The notes under the pieces are model-generated. The model saw only the letters and a list, made by a program, of their open reading frames with translations, was not told the origin of the DNA and did not search any database. A DNA stretch of 64,000 bases from the NCBI GenBank assembly GCA_024699855.1, contig JAMPIQ010000002.1:15686001-15750000 (forward strand), given 5' to 3'. Source of the DNA: Aphelenchoides besseyi (taxonomy: Eukaryota > Nematoda > Chromadorea > Rhabditida > Aphelenchoididae). Shown piece after piece: positions 41,993 to 53,981 of this stretch; positions within the stretch are counted from its first letter, which is position 1, and each line of letters begins with the position of its first letter. The translations under genes and the position numbers were made by a program.

Positions 41993-44900
41993 AACTTCGT
42001 TCGCTTTGGTTCGCATATTGGTAGTCAATTTCAATTTTTCAAACTGATTCCACAATCGGGACGAACAAATGGACAAATTAATTGTTTCGTTGATTGTTCC
42101 GTACTTTAAAATTGGAAGGATTTGCCGGAAATCGCCGCCAAGAATGACAGTTTTGCCACCGAACGGTAAGTCGTTTTTCATTAGTTCTTGCAGCTTGCGA
42201 TCGGCAATTTCAAGAGCATATCGTGGAGCCATTGGTGCTTCGTCCCAAATAATTGCGTCCGTTTGCATTAACATTTTTCCGCCTCGACTGGTTGGTGTTA
42301 AGTTTGAATTCGAATCACGATCTAATGGCACTCCAAGACCAAAAGTTTTATGGCACGTTCGACCGCTCGGTAGCAACAAAGCAGCAATACCTGTGAAGGC
42401 ACATGTCAAGAACTTCTTTTTCAATCCGAGGATGTAATGACACAATGTTTTGTAGACATACGTTTTTCCAGTACCTCCTAATCCGTCAACAAAGAAACAT
42501 TTTTTGTCACAGTCGTTTTGAAGAACATAAAGAATTTTGTGCACGATTACTTTCTGGTCGTCATTCAAAGTTTCGTACATTTCTTTTGCAGATTCGAGTT
42601 CTTGGTCGTGATCAATTGGTTCTTCGATTTCGTCAACGTCGTCTACTGCGTCCATCGATGGGAAGTCTTTAATTGACTTGTTTTCTCGTTGCAAGATTGT
42701 GTCAATACGTTTGTATGCTCGTGCAATTGCTTTTGACTTATCTTTTAGTCGACGAGCAAAATCCTCGCTCAGATCATGTCTGAATTTTTCCCACAATTTT
42801 GGATCGGCTGGGTTGCAATGAATGAGTATGTTGGCAAACAGAGTACGTAATTTTCGTGGCATCAACACCTTAACTGCTTCTTCCATACATTTTACATACT
42901 CTTCATCATCTTCTATCAAACCCAATGCCAGACATGCTTCTCCATTATTTTGATATTCAGTTCCGTCAACTGTTCGCAATTCTTGGAAACTTTTCGCACC
43001 TTTGACGTGTCGAAGCAAAAGACGTAAGTGCCACAAATCACCTTGACTTGGACTAATTGCATACATCCGACCGATGGTTTTGTTCGCTTTGACTCGAGGT
43101 TGCCAATTGGTAATCGTTTCTTCTTCGTTGTTGACAAAAACCTTGATTGATTTCCATGTGTAGTGCGTAGGGATTTCTGAGTACAAATATTTTTGCGCAT
43201 TCGAATCACGTTCATTCAACTTAAAGTAATCCATCAGTTTGGTTTTCTTTTCCATTGCTTTTTTCGCTTTTTTAGCATCGCAATCTTCTTCGATGTAGAC
43301 GGCTTGTTGGTTTTCCAAATGGATTGGCAATCGTTCAATGTGGTGGCTCTTATCGTGCATTTTTAACTTCAGGATCCGATAACACGCTTCGACAGGACCG
43401 ACGTAACGACCGTCAATGTGGTCTTTGATTTCATCGTGATTAATATTGCCGGATGATTGCAATTCCAAAGAAGCGGCGTCATAACCTTTGTAAGTGTATT
43501 TGTAAAGGTACTTGACATTCTTAATGGAGCTTACAATTTCAACGTTGATATGGCACCGATAACGCTTCAAAAGGTACCAACTATGTGGAACGACTCGGCG
43601 GTTATCGTACTTCACACCTTTGATTTCAATAGTGCGTCCGTTGTTCGGTCGCTTCAGAAATGGATAACCGTTTTCGTTGACTTTCGTTTCTTCCAAAAAC
43701 TGTTTCGGGAACTTGTGTCGGCACTTTCCATTGACCATACACGGAGCTTTCGGATTCTGAACACCACATACACGATGTATCATGTACTTGCTCACCAATT
43801 CCAAAAGTTCCGGATCCGATTCTGGTGGTAATTCGGCGCTGAAGTACTTGTCGATGTTTTTCGGTTGCAAGAACTTCTGTCCATCTTTCAGACTTACTAA
43901 GCAGTGAATATGTGGAAGTCCGCGTTTTTGGAATTCGGTAACGTAAACATAACATTTCAGTTCACCGAAAATTTGTTTCTTCACCAAGTCGTCAATAATT
44001 GCTTCTACTTTCAGGGCAAAGACACGCGCAACGATGTCCGGACGATCACTAGCTGTTTGTTTGGCGCCGAGGACGATGGTTTCACTGATGGTTTGTACAA
44101 TTTCCGGCCAAAGTGCATCGCATGTCATGGTAATGAACAGATCCGGGTTTCCGTTGTTCAAAACTATCGCCATTGCATCCTGGTAGTTTTCACGCATAAA
44201 ACGTGGTGAGCCGAAGTGAGTCGATGGCAAAATGTGTATTCTTCCAATAGCGCGATCCAGTTTTTGACCGAGTTTGTTCAGACTTGCGTGCAGTTCATGA
44301 TAGTGAATTGTTTTTAGTTGCTTTTGGTTCATTCGAATCCATTTTATGCGATCGCTTTCGACTTGAACGTACGAATCCACGACGAACTGTTGGAACAGTT
44401 TCTTACCGTAATGAATTCGACTGTTGGAGTCTTTTCGAATGGCCGACCGATAACTATGGAATTCAGCACGAGTTAGTCGGGTATGTTTGTTTGCGTTTAT
44501 TTTCGTCATATCAATTGACCATCCAAGAGTTCCTTTAGGGAAGAACAGTGGGTACAACCAGGAAGTGGCAAATGGGCTCAATGAACTTAGAACTCGTGGT
44601 GATGGTTCGTCTTTCAATTGGATGACTAAGGACATTTCACGCATATCTCCAGAAGCGTCGGTTGTAAAAACGGCGCCGATTTCGTCGACAGTTGGTTCGT
44701 TGAAACGGTTCGGATCATAACCGGGTCGCATTTTGAACGACACTTGCACATTCTCAACAGGTCTGCCAGCGTTCTCTTCTTCTTTCATCAATTCATTCAT
44801 CATCATGTGCATTTTAGCGTGCGGGTTATGTTCGCGTATTATCTTGTCCAACAACTCCATTAGTTCCTTCTTGGTTCCGTTAGTCGTGTTCATTCTTCTT

Positions 44901-45735
44901 TCAACTGCTTCTGCTGGATCAGAGAAGAACAATTGGCCGTATTTTCGATCACCTGCTGCGCTTACACTTTCATCGATCTCGTAACAGATTTGGCCTTGAA
45001 TTGAAAAGCAGTAAGGACCCGGAGTTGCAAACGATCGCATTTTGACGTTAAAAGCTGCGAAACTGTTTGCGGAGTTATACTTGCGAATGTTGTTCAAAAA
45101 GTTGTTCGAGAGTGGGTGTTTACCAGTGAACAGATCATCCAATTCTTGTGGCAATTCAGGTAAGTCAGGCAACTCAATTTTACCATGATTGCAGCAGTCG
45201 TTGAACGTTTGTTTATTTCCAACTCGTTCTTCTTCAAAATGCAATGCACCGCAAAGACATTCACTGATCATCTTGCTTAGTTGATGGACCGGGACATCCG
45301 CTTGTTTGGATGCGACGTTCAACTGAACTTGTTTCTGTTTTGTTGCAATTCGTGAAATTTGATGGTGGGCTGCATCTTTAGCTAATCGTTCGGCTTTCTG
45401 TTGAGCTGATTCATTTGAACGTGAGTTTTGATGTTGTGCTTTATCTTTACTTAATCGATCAGCTTTCTGTTGATCTGATTCAGAAGCTCGTGAGTTTTGA
45501 TGTTGTTGTTTGTCCTTGGTTAACCGATCAGCTTTTTGTTGATGAGATTCATCGGTCCGCTTCTTGTTGATGTTGTCACGTTTTTGTTGCAATCGTTTTG
45601 CTCGTTTTTCAGCATCTACTTCGTTTTCTAATACAATTACTTCGGATTGACCTATTGGTTCAGCATTGGCATTTTGATTGGCTTCACAAAAAGATGAGAA
45701 CAAAGCTTCCAATGTGTCAAACAGATTCAAACGTT
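41993..45735 (-). CDS. Helitron Rep-helicase, family B copy B3, truncated by mariner
   Basis: The frame is open from before the frameshift point near 45735 down to the mariner junction; translation would run ~14 codons into the transposon end and stop at 41951. It contains LNLFDTLEALF, four QQKADRL-type repeats, CLCGALHFEEE..CCNHGK, HUH (LPHIHCLV), YLYKYTYKG, GLGGTGKT, IIWDEAPMAP, GGDFRQILPILK and NMRTKANEV. It is near-identical to B1 over their shared part. The N-terminal protease lies in 45727-46755, separated by the loss of one T (ACGTTG where B1 has ACGTTTG). Confidence 0.9.
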
Positions 45736-46755
45736 GTCGAGTCCACTTTCGTTTACTTTTGTTAGAAAAACGCCATTTGAATGTTGATGTGTGTTCTCGA
45801 AGAAGTTTATTGCATTCGAAACAACGTAAGCACCACAATTGCAGGTATCATTTTGCAGATCACTTTGGTATCCAATGTCGTTCAAGAACATGTTTGCGTT
45901 TGGATTCAAACCCGTCCAATGAGCGAAACATTGACTGTAAATCGAATTGATTAACCTATAGACACTTTGAGAAACGGGTTTATGAAACGAATCGCAATAA
46001 TGCAGAACACAATGATTGCTGAGTGCTTTCTTTTCCATTACCGCCAAAACGTAGTGTCCGCAATTTTGAATTGGGATCAACAAATAAGCGTCTTCGTTTG
46101 GAGCGATCGGTGGTCTGACAATCAAATACTTCGACGGATTCGATTCAGCTGCACGATAGTAGTCGGTCCAAAATGACATCGACATTAAACCAACTTTCAA
46201 CGAAGTGTTCGCAATCAAAATCAACAAACCAAACACAATTGATTCGAAATCTATCCACTCACCAACGTTCTCCATGTTCGGAACTTGCAATCTGGACATC
46301 TGACATTCGTTGCGAGCAGCTTCACAGAGTTCATTCGGTTGGCAATGAGTGCTGAATTTGTCGCCCATAACTTGTTCGATAGTGAGCACCGGTTCTTGAT
46401 TGTCGATAGCGACGAACGACATTTGTTGTGCAACATCTGGAGATGCAGTTGATTGTGTCTCTGTGGATGTTTCTTGAGCAGTTTCAACGATTTGAATTTG
46501 TGTGTCTGCTGCTTGTGAGTTTTTCGTTAAGTTTGTCATTTGGTTTGTTTTCTCAACCAATTGACTTTGTGCTTGTAATGCTTGTGTGTTTTCAATTTCG
46601 ATTTTTGATCGTGTTTCCGTTTCTGTTGCTTTTGCTGCTTTCTGTTCCAAACGAATCTTACGCATTCGCTCGCGATTCTTACGCTTACGTTCTTCTTCAC
46701 GCTCTTTGTGTTCCTCAGGCGTCAACTCGATCTTCCTCTTAGGCATTTCAATCAA
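45727..46755 (-). CDS. C48 (Ulp1-like) protease and basic N-terminus, family B copy B3
   Basis: This is a 342-codon frame from MIEMPKRKIEL. The first ~75 residues are Glu/Arg/Lys-rich and helical, then a Gln/Thr-rich linker. The C48 protease follows, with His in NCGHYVLAV, Asp in HYCDSFH, Gln in YQSDLQND and Cys in CNCGAYV, and it stops shortly after a one-base deletion. The family cleaves SUMO-type or self-encoded Gly-Gly-like sites. Full triad and oxyanion Gln are present. Confidence 0.85.
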   Translation of the reverse strand: MIEMPKRKIELTPEEHKEREEERKRKNRERMRKIRLEQKAAKATETETRSKIEIENTQALQAQSQLVEKTNQMTNLTKNSQAADTQIQIVETAQETSTETQSTASPDVAQQMSFVAIDNQEPVLTIEQVMGDKFSTHCQPNELCEAARNECQMSRLQVPNMENVGEWIDFESIVFGLLILIANTSLKVGLMSMSFWTDYYRAAESNPSKYLIVRPPIAPNEDAYLLIPIQNCGHYVLAVMEKKALSNHCVLHYCDSFHKPVSQSVYRLINSIYSQCFAHWTGLNPNANMFLNDIGYQSDLQNDTCNCGAYVVSNAINFFENTHQHSNGVFLTKVNESGLDNV

Positions 46756-48568
46756 CTGTTTACTTTAGTCTTGTCCTGTAATTCAGATAGGTCCAGAGGT
46801 TCAGATGGGTCAGATTGTGGCTCAATTAGATAACAACCGCGCCACTGGTTGCTATCTCCTGGCTTCTTAAAACTTCGCCGCGCCACTGGCCAAGAGTTCT
46901 TCCTTTTTCTTTTTTCATCCGGTTACCCGAACCACGTGAAACAATAAACGCGTTTATATTAAAAGAGGACAAATACAACAAACAATAGGGGTTATTTGGG
47001 GGTAATGAATTTAAAACAGTGGGTTATCCCACAAATCGCAGATCGACCACTTGACGGCACGATCCACCTGAAATATCCCTTCGCAAATGAAATCAAACGT
47101 GTGTACAACTCACCAAGTCGCTCGATCCTTGTGACAGAATACGAATGATGCGATCTGAAAAGGAACATCAAGATTATTACGATGATATGAAGGACAAAGA
47201 TATAACCACAAAACTCAATGTTAAACGACTTACGTTGATACGAATAACACTCGACAACTGCTCTTTTCACTTTTCAGACGACGAAATGAATCGTGATTAC
47301 TTAAATTTCCATTCGTTGTTGCTTTGTTATCGTCGTTAGCATAAAGAGTCGGTGTCTCATTCGAAAATAAATGAGCACAAACCGGTCGCACACAGACAAA
47401 CTTTACTCGATCATTTAGAGTGGGGGAGGAGTGGATAGTATAGTAGAAGAATGAGATTAAAAAGCAACCGATTAGTCTCACGATCGTAGATATAATAAGC
47501 AGTTGTGGAAATTGAATTGAACTTCCGAGACGTTTATTTCTTTTCTTTGTATATGGTCTTCAGATTGAGAACAACAAACAACGTTACAATTTATTCTTAT
47601 GACAAAACAACAACACTATTGCAACAACAGAACAGCGATCAACCTTCTTCTTTTCTCCAAATCCTTGACTTCAACTGCACGCTTCACTCCTGATGGTTGA
47701 GTTTTTCGCTCGATGGAGTCCTGGAAATTTTGGGTGCATGGCGCGAGTTGTTCCAATCGCCAGATCAAACCACTAACGTTGAAATAAAGAAAGTCGTTCT
47801 CTCGGATAAGACTTACCATCGTCGCAAAACTGTGCCTTGACTGCCGCCGCATCATTCTTGTCCATCTCAGCTACCGACGCAAAAATATTCGAACTCAATT
47901 TTCAACCGTTTTGACAACATGCCGTTGATAACATTACAGCCCATTATCGCCGATTCGAACTTGCGAATCCTCATCATTCGTGGAATAATCTTCATCAGAA
48001 AAGTACGTCCAATTCTGCAAACAATAAATACCGTAATGACAATTTAACTAGAAGTTCACCAATCGGATCTTGTTCGACAACTCATTTCATTGTGCCAAAG
48101 TGTTCTTGACGTACTGCTGCTTCTCTTCGCTTCCATTCCAGACTTCAATGTTGCCTTGAACTTCAACGCTTAATAGCCTTTCGCACATTTTCAACTGTTT
48201 GTGAAGCGGAGCGCGACTGAAGCGAATTTGAGAATACGAAATTCATTCGGTCATTGCGATAAGAAGTACCTACAACAAAACATGTTATAATGGAGCGCAT
48301 TCTCAAAACTTACATTGCTTGCATGTAAACTCACCAAAATTGCATGCCATTTCATCCCAAGTCACAACTTCAACGTTTCCACCTTCCCATTGAAGTTCGA
48401 ACTCGAAGAGCGACGCATTCTATGATTCTCGAGTATCTGAACTTTCACTGATAGAAACGCGACCAATCAATTCATCTCGACGATCGAGTTAACTGGATAT
48501 AACGCATAAAAGTCTTTGCGATGTGAAATAGGAAAACCCATAACGTCAAGCAAAAATTGATTGAACGA
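46756..48568 (-). pseudogene. B3 leader with the second copy of the duplicated gene fragments
   Basis: This is collinear with 30045-31990. It holds one hairpin (46829-46856), CACGTG and TATA-like sites (46933-46961) and the same exon-like pieces: GFPISHRKDFYALYPVNS, EVVTWDEMACNFG, VQGNIEVWNGSEEKQQYV, and FNVSGLIWRLEQLAPC with IERKTQPSGVKRAVEVK (47616-47800). A hydrophobic first exon as in B1 is missing; instead the block merges into the last codons of the SR-rich gene at about 48585. Different stops and indels from B1 show independent decay. Confidence 0.4.
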
Positions 48569-51356
48569 TCACTGAAAAATGACAATGATTTTGCTTTCTT
48601 CCGTAGCAATAACCAACGTGCCGACATTCAACGGGCAAACAATTTCGGCAATCAGTTCGCCGAAAGTCAAATGTTCGTTGAGTTCGCTCATCAAACGCAT
48701 CGACAGATCGTTCATTGATTTTGTGTAGATGAAAACGTACGATCGACGTGATTGACTAGGCGGGAGTTCGTAGCGTATTGTCATTGTTCGATAGATAGAG
48801 AGCGGAAGTTTGGGATGAACGAAGTTTGCATTGTTGGTTCGCAACAACAAAATCGAACACTCGTAATCGGCCTTCCAATGATCAATAGGTAGATTAGCAA
48901 ATAGAGATCGTAACTAAAACTTAAGAGTCATAATCGAATCAACACTTACCTCCGAGTAGTCGTAGAAAACAATCTTCTTTTTTTTCAGCGCATAGTTCAA
49001 CGAGTCTTTACGATAATCCCTAGTATTCGGTACAACTACTGTCGGACGAGCACGATGAGGCGGAAAGCACAAATGATTTCGCGGTAAGTTGGGGTTTTGA
49101 TTGACAGTTGTCGAAGTACAAGGTGTCGGCTTCGAGAAATTGGGTTCGTCATCATCGAGTGTTATTACTTCTTGTGGAATCAAACGCAACATCTAAACGT
49201 CACGATAAGAACAATGTTTTTGAAACAGAAACTTACTTCTAAATCAATTAACTGGGAACGTTCTGGCGGCGCAGAAACGAAGATCTGTACATTGCTTTTG
49301 TTCTGTTCGGGCACAACGAATTCGACATAAGAACTGGCACGAGATTCGGTAAACTGAACTGTCAATTCGGTCTCCGCTTCGTTGAAGGACAATTCCGTTG
49401 GCCATTGAATTTCTGTATCACTGGGTGTATCCAACGTGAGATCATCGATAATCGGGCAATCGATCAATTCGCATTCATTGTCATTATAAATCTCGATATT
49501 CCGAAAGATGTTAGACAGTGGGGTAGCTGTTGGAGTTGTCGTTTCTTCGTTAGTAACTTGTTCTTCCACAGCATTGTCCAAATCCAAAAACGCAGGAAAA
49601 TAGCGGAATTGATGTGACGATTGTTCCGATTTGTCCGCAGAAGTCGTAGCTGAATTCTGCTCTTCCGCTGTTGTCATTTGGTTTGAATTCGTGATGTCAA
49701 TTTCAACCGATTCAACGTTCAATACAGTAGGTGTTTCAAGATCTGGTTCAACTGTTGATTCAACAAAGGCTTCAACGGCTATTTGGAGAGGCACTTCAAC
49801 AGACGCTTCGATGGGTGGTTCTAGAACTGGTTTACGAACTATTTCAAGAGCTACTTCGACTTTCGATTCAATACTCGATGCAACAGGCGGTTGAACAGTT
49901 GATTTAGCAGACACTTGAACAGTTACATCGACTTCTTCCTTCAAATGTTCTCGCGTTGTAACGGAAGCACGATTACCCTTAACTTCTTCGATGAAAATGA
50001 TGTCATCGTCTGAATCGGTTGTCTTCGTTTCTTCGGTATCCGAATCAGATATTTGAATCACTTCTTCGAGTCCGTTCTTTGATGTCGTTTTGTTGAATTC
50101 TTCGCTATCCTCATAAATTTCTCCTTCTTCCAACGACAAATAAGGTTCAATTCCACAAGCTGGAGTCGCTGGTTGCTCATTCTGGACATTCGGTTCTTCA
50201 ACATGCCATTGTACGAATTGAAGCTCGACGTCTTTCTTCAATGTTTCGACCATCATTGGTTCAAAGGACTCTTTACTCGTCGGTGTTTCCACTTCTTTTG
50301 ATTTCGACGACGATTCGAAAGCTTTGTGCGAATGATTGTTACGTAAATCTGCTTCAGTGCGAGGACGTTTCGCTTTTTCCACATCTCGACTTTTCGATCG
50401 TTTTCGCTCTCTTATAGTTTTGCGTTGTTCTTCGGGTTTATTGGGTTGAGGTGATTCAACGACTTGAAGTTCGCGACCTCCGTTGTCAGATGATCCAACA
50501 GAAAAGTTGGTGTTGATCGAACTGTCTTGAACGGGCGCATTCGTAGGTCGATCATGAGATAGTCTCCGAAGAACTTGTCGAGCATGATCGCCGTATCGAT
50601 CTATGAGAACTGAATCGATCCAATCTGCATAGTCTTCAGTTGTGTTCAATGGCTGTTCGATGCCATTTAAATTGTTCGAACGTGATAAACATCCTTGTCG
50701 AGATTCTTGAGTCGAATTATTCTAAAACCGACAGTAAAACAAATCGAGAAATGAGATACCCGAGGATAGTCAGTTTCCGTGCTTGGACGCTGACTGTTAG
50801 CGAACTGTGACGTTTGTGTACCATAAGAAGAGGGCATCTCAAGTGCATGAAATGATATCTAAATATCAAATAGGCACATATAAAGCTGTTATTATTAAGA
50901 CGCGAACAGACTGAATAGTAAGAGTTTACCTACCGAGTTAAGTGTTGCTGCGAAGTTGTCGGACATTTGCGATGAGTTTAATGTACTCCAAAGAATCGGG
51001 TTTACATGTGAGGGAGAGCTGTCACCCGAATCGTAGCAACTCTGAAAACCTCTTTAATATTCACAAAGTAATTGTACGAAACAAACGTAGATCGGTTGAG
51101 TTAACCACGAGGGTTTTATGTTGACTGAACGTGCAGTTGAACGACGAACAGGAGAGCGAGAACGTCTTCGTGGTGGAGAACGTTTACGTGATTGTAACGA
51201 AGCTCTCGAGCGACTTTGTTTCACTCGAGGACTTCTTTCTCGATGCCGTGATTCTGGTCGTGATGGACGATCGTTGAAGCGCAAAGCCGATTTTTGTGCT
51301 GAACATTTTCGAGATGATTGTGGCAAAGAAGCAGCTGATCTTGATGTTAATGGCAT
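48569..51356 (-). CDS. SR-rich protein with acidic middle and a C-terminal domain shared with the 53,982 gene
   Basis: The exons (minus) are 51087-51356, 50934-51041, 50760-50858, 49237-50721, 48950-49192 and 48569-48913. They sum to 2550 bp with phase 0 at each junction, giving 849 residues. Residues 1-90 are basic with RS repeats (RSRSPVRRS), as in splicing-linked proteins. A long acidic, Ser/Glu/Val-rich low-complexity middle follows, with a basic RKRSKSRDVEKAKRPR nuclear-signal-like stretch. The last ~130 residues form a compact domain (VFYDYSE, RYELP, RSYVFIY, GTLVIATEES) that also ends the plus-strand gene at 53982-56919. I do not recognise the family; a nuclear location is inferred. 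The N-terminal exon choice is the least certain part. Confidence 0.6.
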
Positions 51357-53981
51357 TTTAACACGTATTGAACGACTTCATCTTCTACATTTCTGGGCCC
51401 TCTCAAATTTGGCTTTTAGACACGAGAATGTTAATGCCAAATAAGAGTGCGAAAAAAACACGATTGAAGTCAAGACATGAATAATTGGACAACGTTTTCT
51501 ATTGCACATTCGACAATTTGTTTGGTTGCATCTCATAAAAACGTGAATTCGAAATCGAGTGTCAATCTACAAAAGTGATTGATAAGACGTGTGTTAGCGC
51601 AAAAGTGAACGCAATAGTAATCAAGACTGAACGATAAAACCTGGAAGTGATGTTCTTTTGTAGATTAAATTCACAAGTTAAGAGACAAATAGCCTTCGAG
51701 AACAAGTGGGTGGTCACCAACAAGGTGCGTGACAACGACGATAAAATCCATTAAACTCTTACGCCCCGGATCTTAGTATTCGTAGACAAACGACACCTTT
51801 CAAACCATTTTGACGATTTATGGGTTACGCGAATGCTTCAAAAATGTCTCTAAGTAAACAGATCAGATAATTGGTTGAAAATTCTGTGGTATACATCGAC
51901 TAGTGACTAATGTCAAAAAGCTTTGACTATTAGTACAAGAAGATTGAGCGGGTATCTTCACGTAAAAATTGTTGCGGAAGAAGTGAAGGTGCAGTGATCG
52001 TTTAAGCTACGCAGTCGAGAATGTGAATAACTTTTTGTTTCTACTATCGATCGTTTAATTCTGTTGTTCTTTTACGCTAACAAACTCTCACAACATATCA
52101 TCTTACTATGCCGATCGAAAACGATGCCGTTAAATGACATTGAATCTATGGTTTTTGTTTACTTCGAGATCGGAAGGATTTATTGTAATCATAAACGCTA
52201 TCCCAGCTTTTGAATAGGAGCGCAAACTGTAGATTCGTATCTCGGGATATGCGTGGCTTTACATTTTCTATCGAACATGCGCAAATATCCAAAAACCGTT
52301 TTCACATCCTGAAGTTAAACGTTTGAGATTAGTCAATTGTGTCTCCGCTTGTCGATTTATTAGTTCGTGTATAGACAGCTACTTTGATCAGAATCGCTTA
52401 TTTATTTTCGACATTTTTCGGCTCAATGTGTTCGTGCGGCCCAACGATTCGAGCAGATGCTCGCAGGTCAATTTTGCTTTTTTCACGGTTGCTTCTTTGC
52501 TAGCCAAACGAAATGCTTTAACCGTGGCGCTGTTGCAAAGCTTATTGACACTTCGAATGTTGATAGTAAGTCGCTGTCGACAGAGCTTCTCAAACCGAAA
52601 CTCGAACGGTTGTTGATTATTCCGAATATGAGCAAGTTCAGAGGACTGATACTGAACTCGTTTTTTTGAGTCAACAGCTTTCGATTAATCCGTGTGTTTC
52701 TGAGGGTGATTTCATGACTCGAACTTTTTTAAAGTTTCCTGTTGATGATTAATCAAATCGCCATGGTTGGCAAGTTGGATAATCGACGACGCTCTTCGAA
52801 TAAGTTGCTTTAAGTTAAACATGCGATATCGTTTATTCGAATGTCAAAAGAAGTTTGAAGCGTAACGATATCGACAGAACGATTTATGACCTCAGAGACG
52901 CTCATCAGTCAACTGCAAGTGTGGACCACCCAAAAGCTTAAGAGGCTTCCATACTGAAATTTTCCGTATAGACATCGAGAACCGGCAGATGCATTCAATT
53001 ACATTACGATCCCTACACGCAACAAATTCATCACCTGCTTGTTGCAATGTATAATGCACTCGATATTAAGCAAGAGAAATAACATTTTTTGAACGCGTAA
53101 GTTTGTTCGCTGTGAAGTCATGCATTTGGACCGAAAATGGCGGGGACACAGAGAGCACTTAGCCTTGTAACAGAAAATGATACAAAGCCATGAATCTCCA
53201 CTAAAAATCGCGTATTTCTGCGCTGTTTTCAATTCGAATCGGATTGCATTTCCAGGATGTCGGGCACAGGATCAAAACGCAATCAACAGCCCATTGATTT
53301 GATTCCACTTCATTTAACAACTCCCGTCCGACCACACCCAATCAATCGGTGGCCACAAACCAACAAAATGATGTGGACCTGTTAAATAGCTGCGTCCATT
53401 TTGTTGGCGCCACATTCAACCTTTTGATTTGGATTTCCAACGAAAAGAATGAAAGTTGCGTCAGCTTTCTGTTTCACAACGAACGAGATCGTGTGTGAAA
53501 ACAAAACTATTGCCGGTAGAGTTAAACGATGGGCGGTTCGTTCATTCCTCCCACACAACAGCTGGTCTTTAAAAGCGAACTCAAAATTCTTTAGCACCAT
53601 TGCGATCAGATAGTGCTCCACAGTCTTCCGATCACTCTGAATTTGGAGACTCGTCATTGCTCATCTATCGCCGCAATATTCGTAATCGAACGCAACGTCA
53701 TTCCCAATCTTCTGCGCTAACCGTAGCGCCGAGTCGTCAGACTTCACTTTTGCGCTGTTTTTGAACACCAATGTTTGTGAGACCTGTGCTATTGATCAAA
53801 ACTATCAGAGCCGATTGTCGACAGTAAATCGTGAAGAATGCGGGAATGAGATTTCTGCCCAACTCTTCGAGTGTTTACTGTTGGGTCAAAGTCGAGCTGA
53901 CGCGATTTTGTTCTTATGATTACGAGCGTGTTTTGTTTTTCTTTTCGCTTTCTAACATCTTTGTTTTCAGTTGTCGGTCAA
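51357..53981. other. Intergenic region, no supported gene
   Basis: This is ~2.6 kb between divergently transcribed genes. Short open frames near 52323-52669 and 53382-53657 lack splice support, overlap in several frames and show no recognisable motif. The right end should hold a promoter or 5' exon of the next gene, because TTTTCAG lies 11 bp before its first ATG. Confidence 0.5.

Noticed and set aside
51118..51444. Plus-strand Arg/Glu-rich frame
   Set aside because: It is the antisense of the RS-repeat exon of the minus-strand gene, whose phase fits all downstream exons.
52323..52669. Possible small gene
   Set aside because: Two overlapping frames without splice logic, motif or neighbours; not enough to call.
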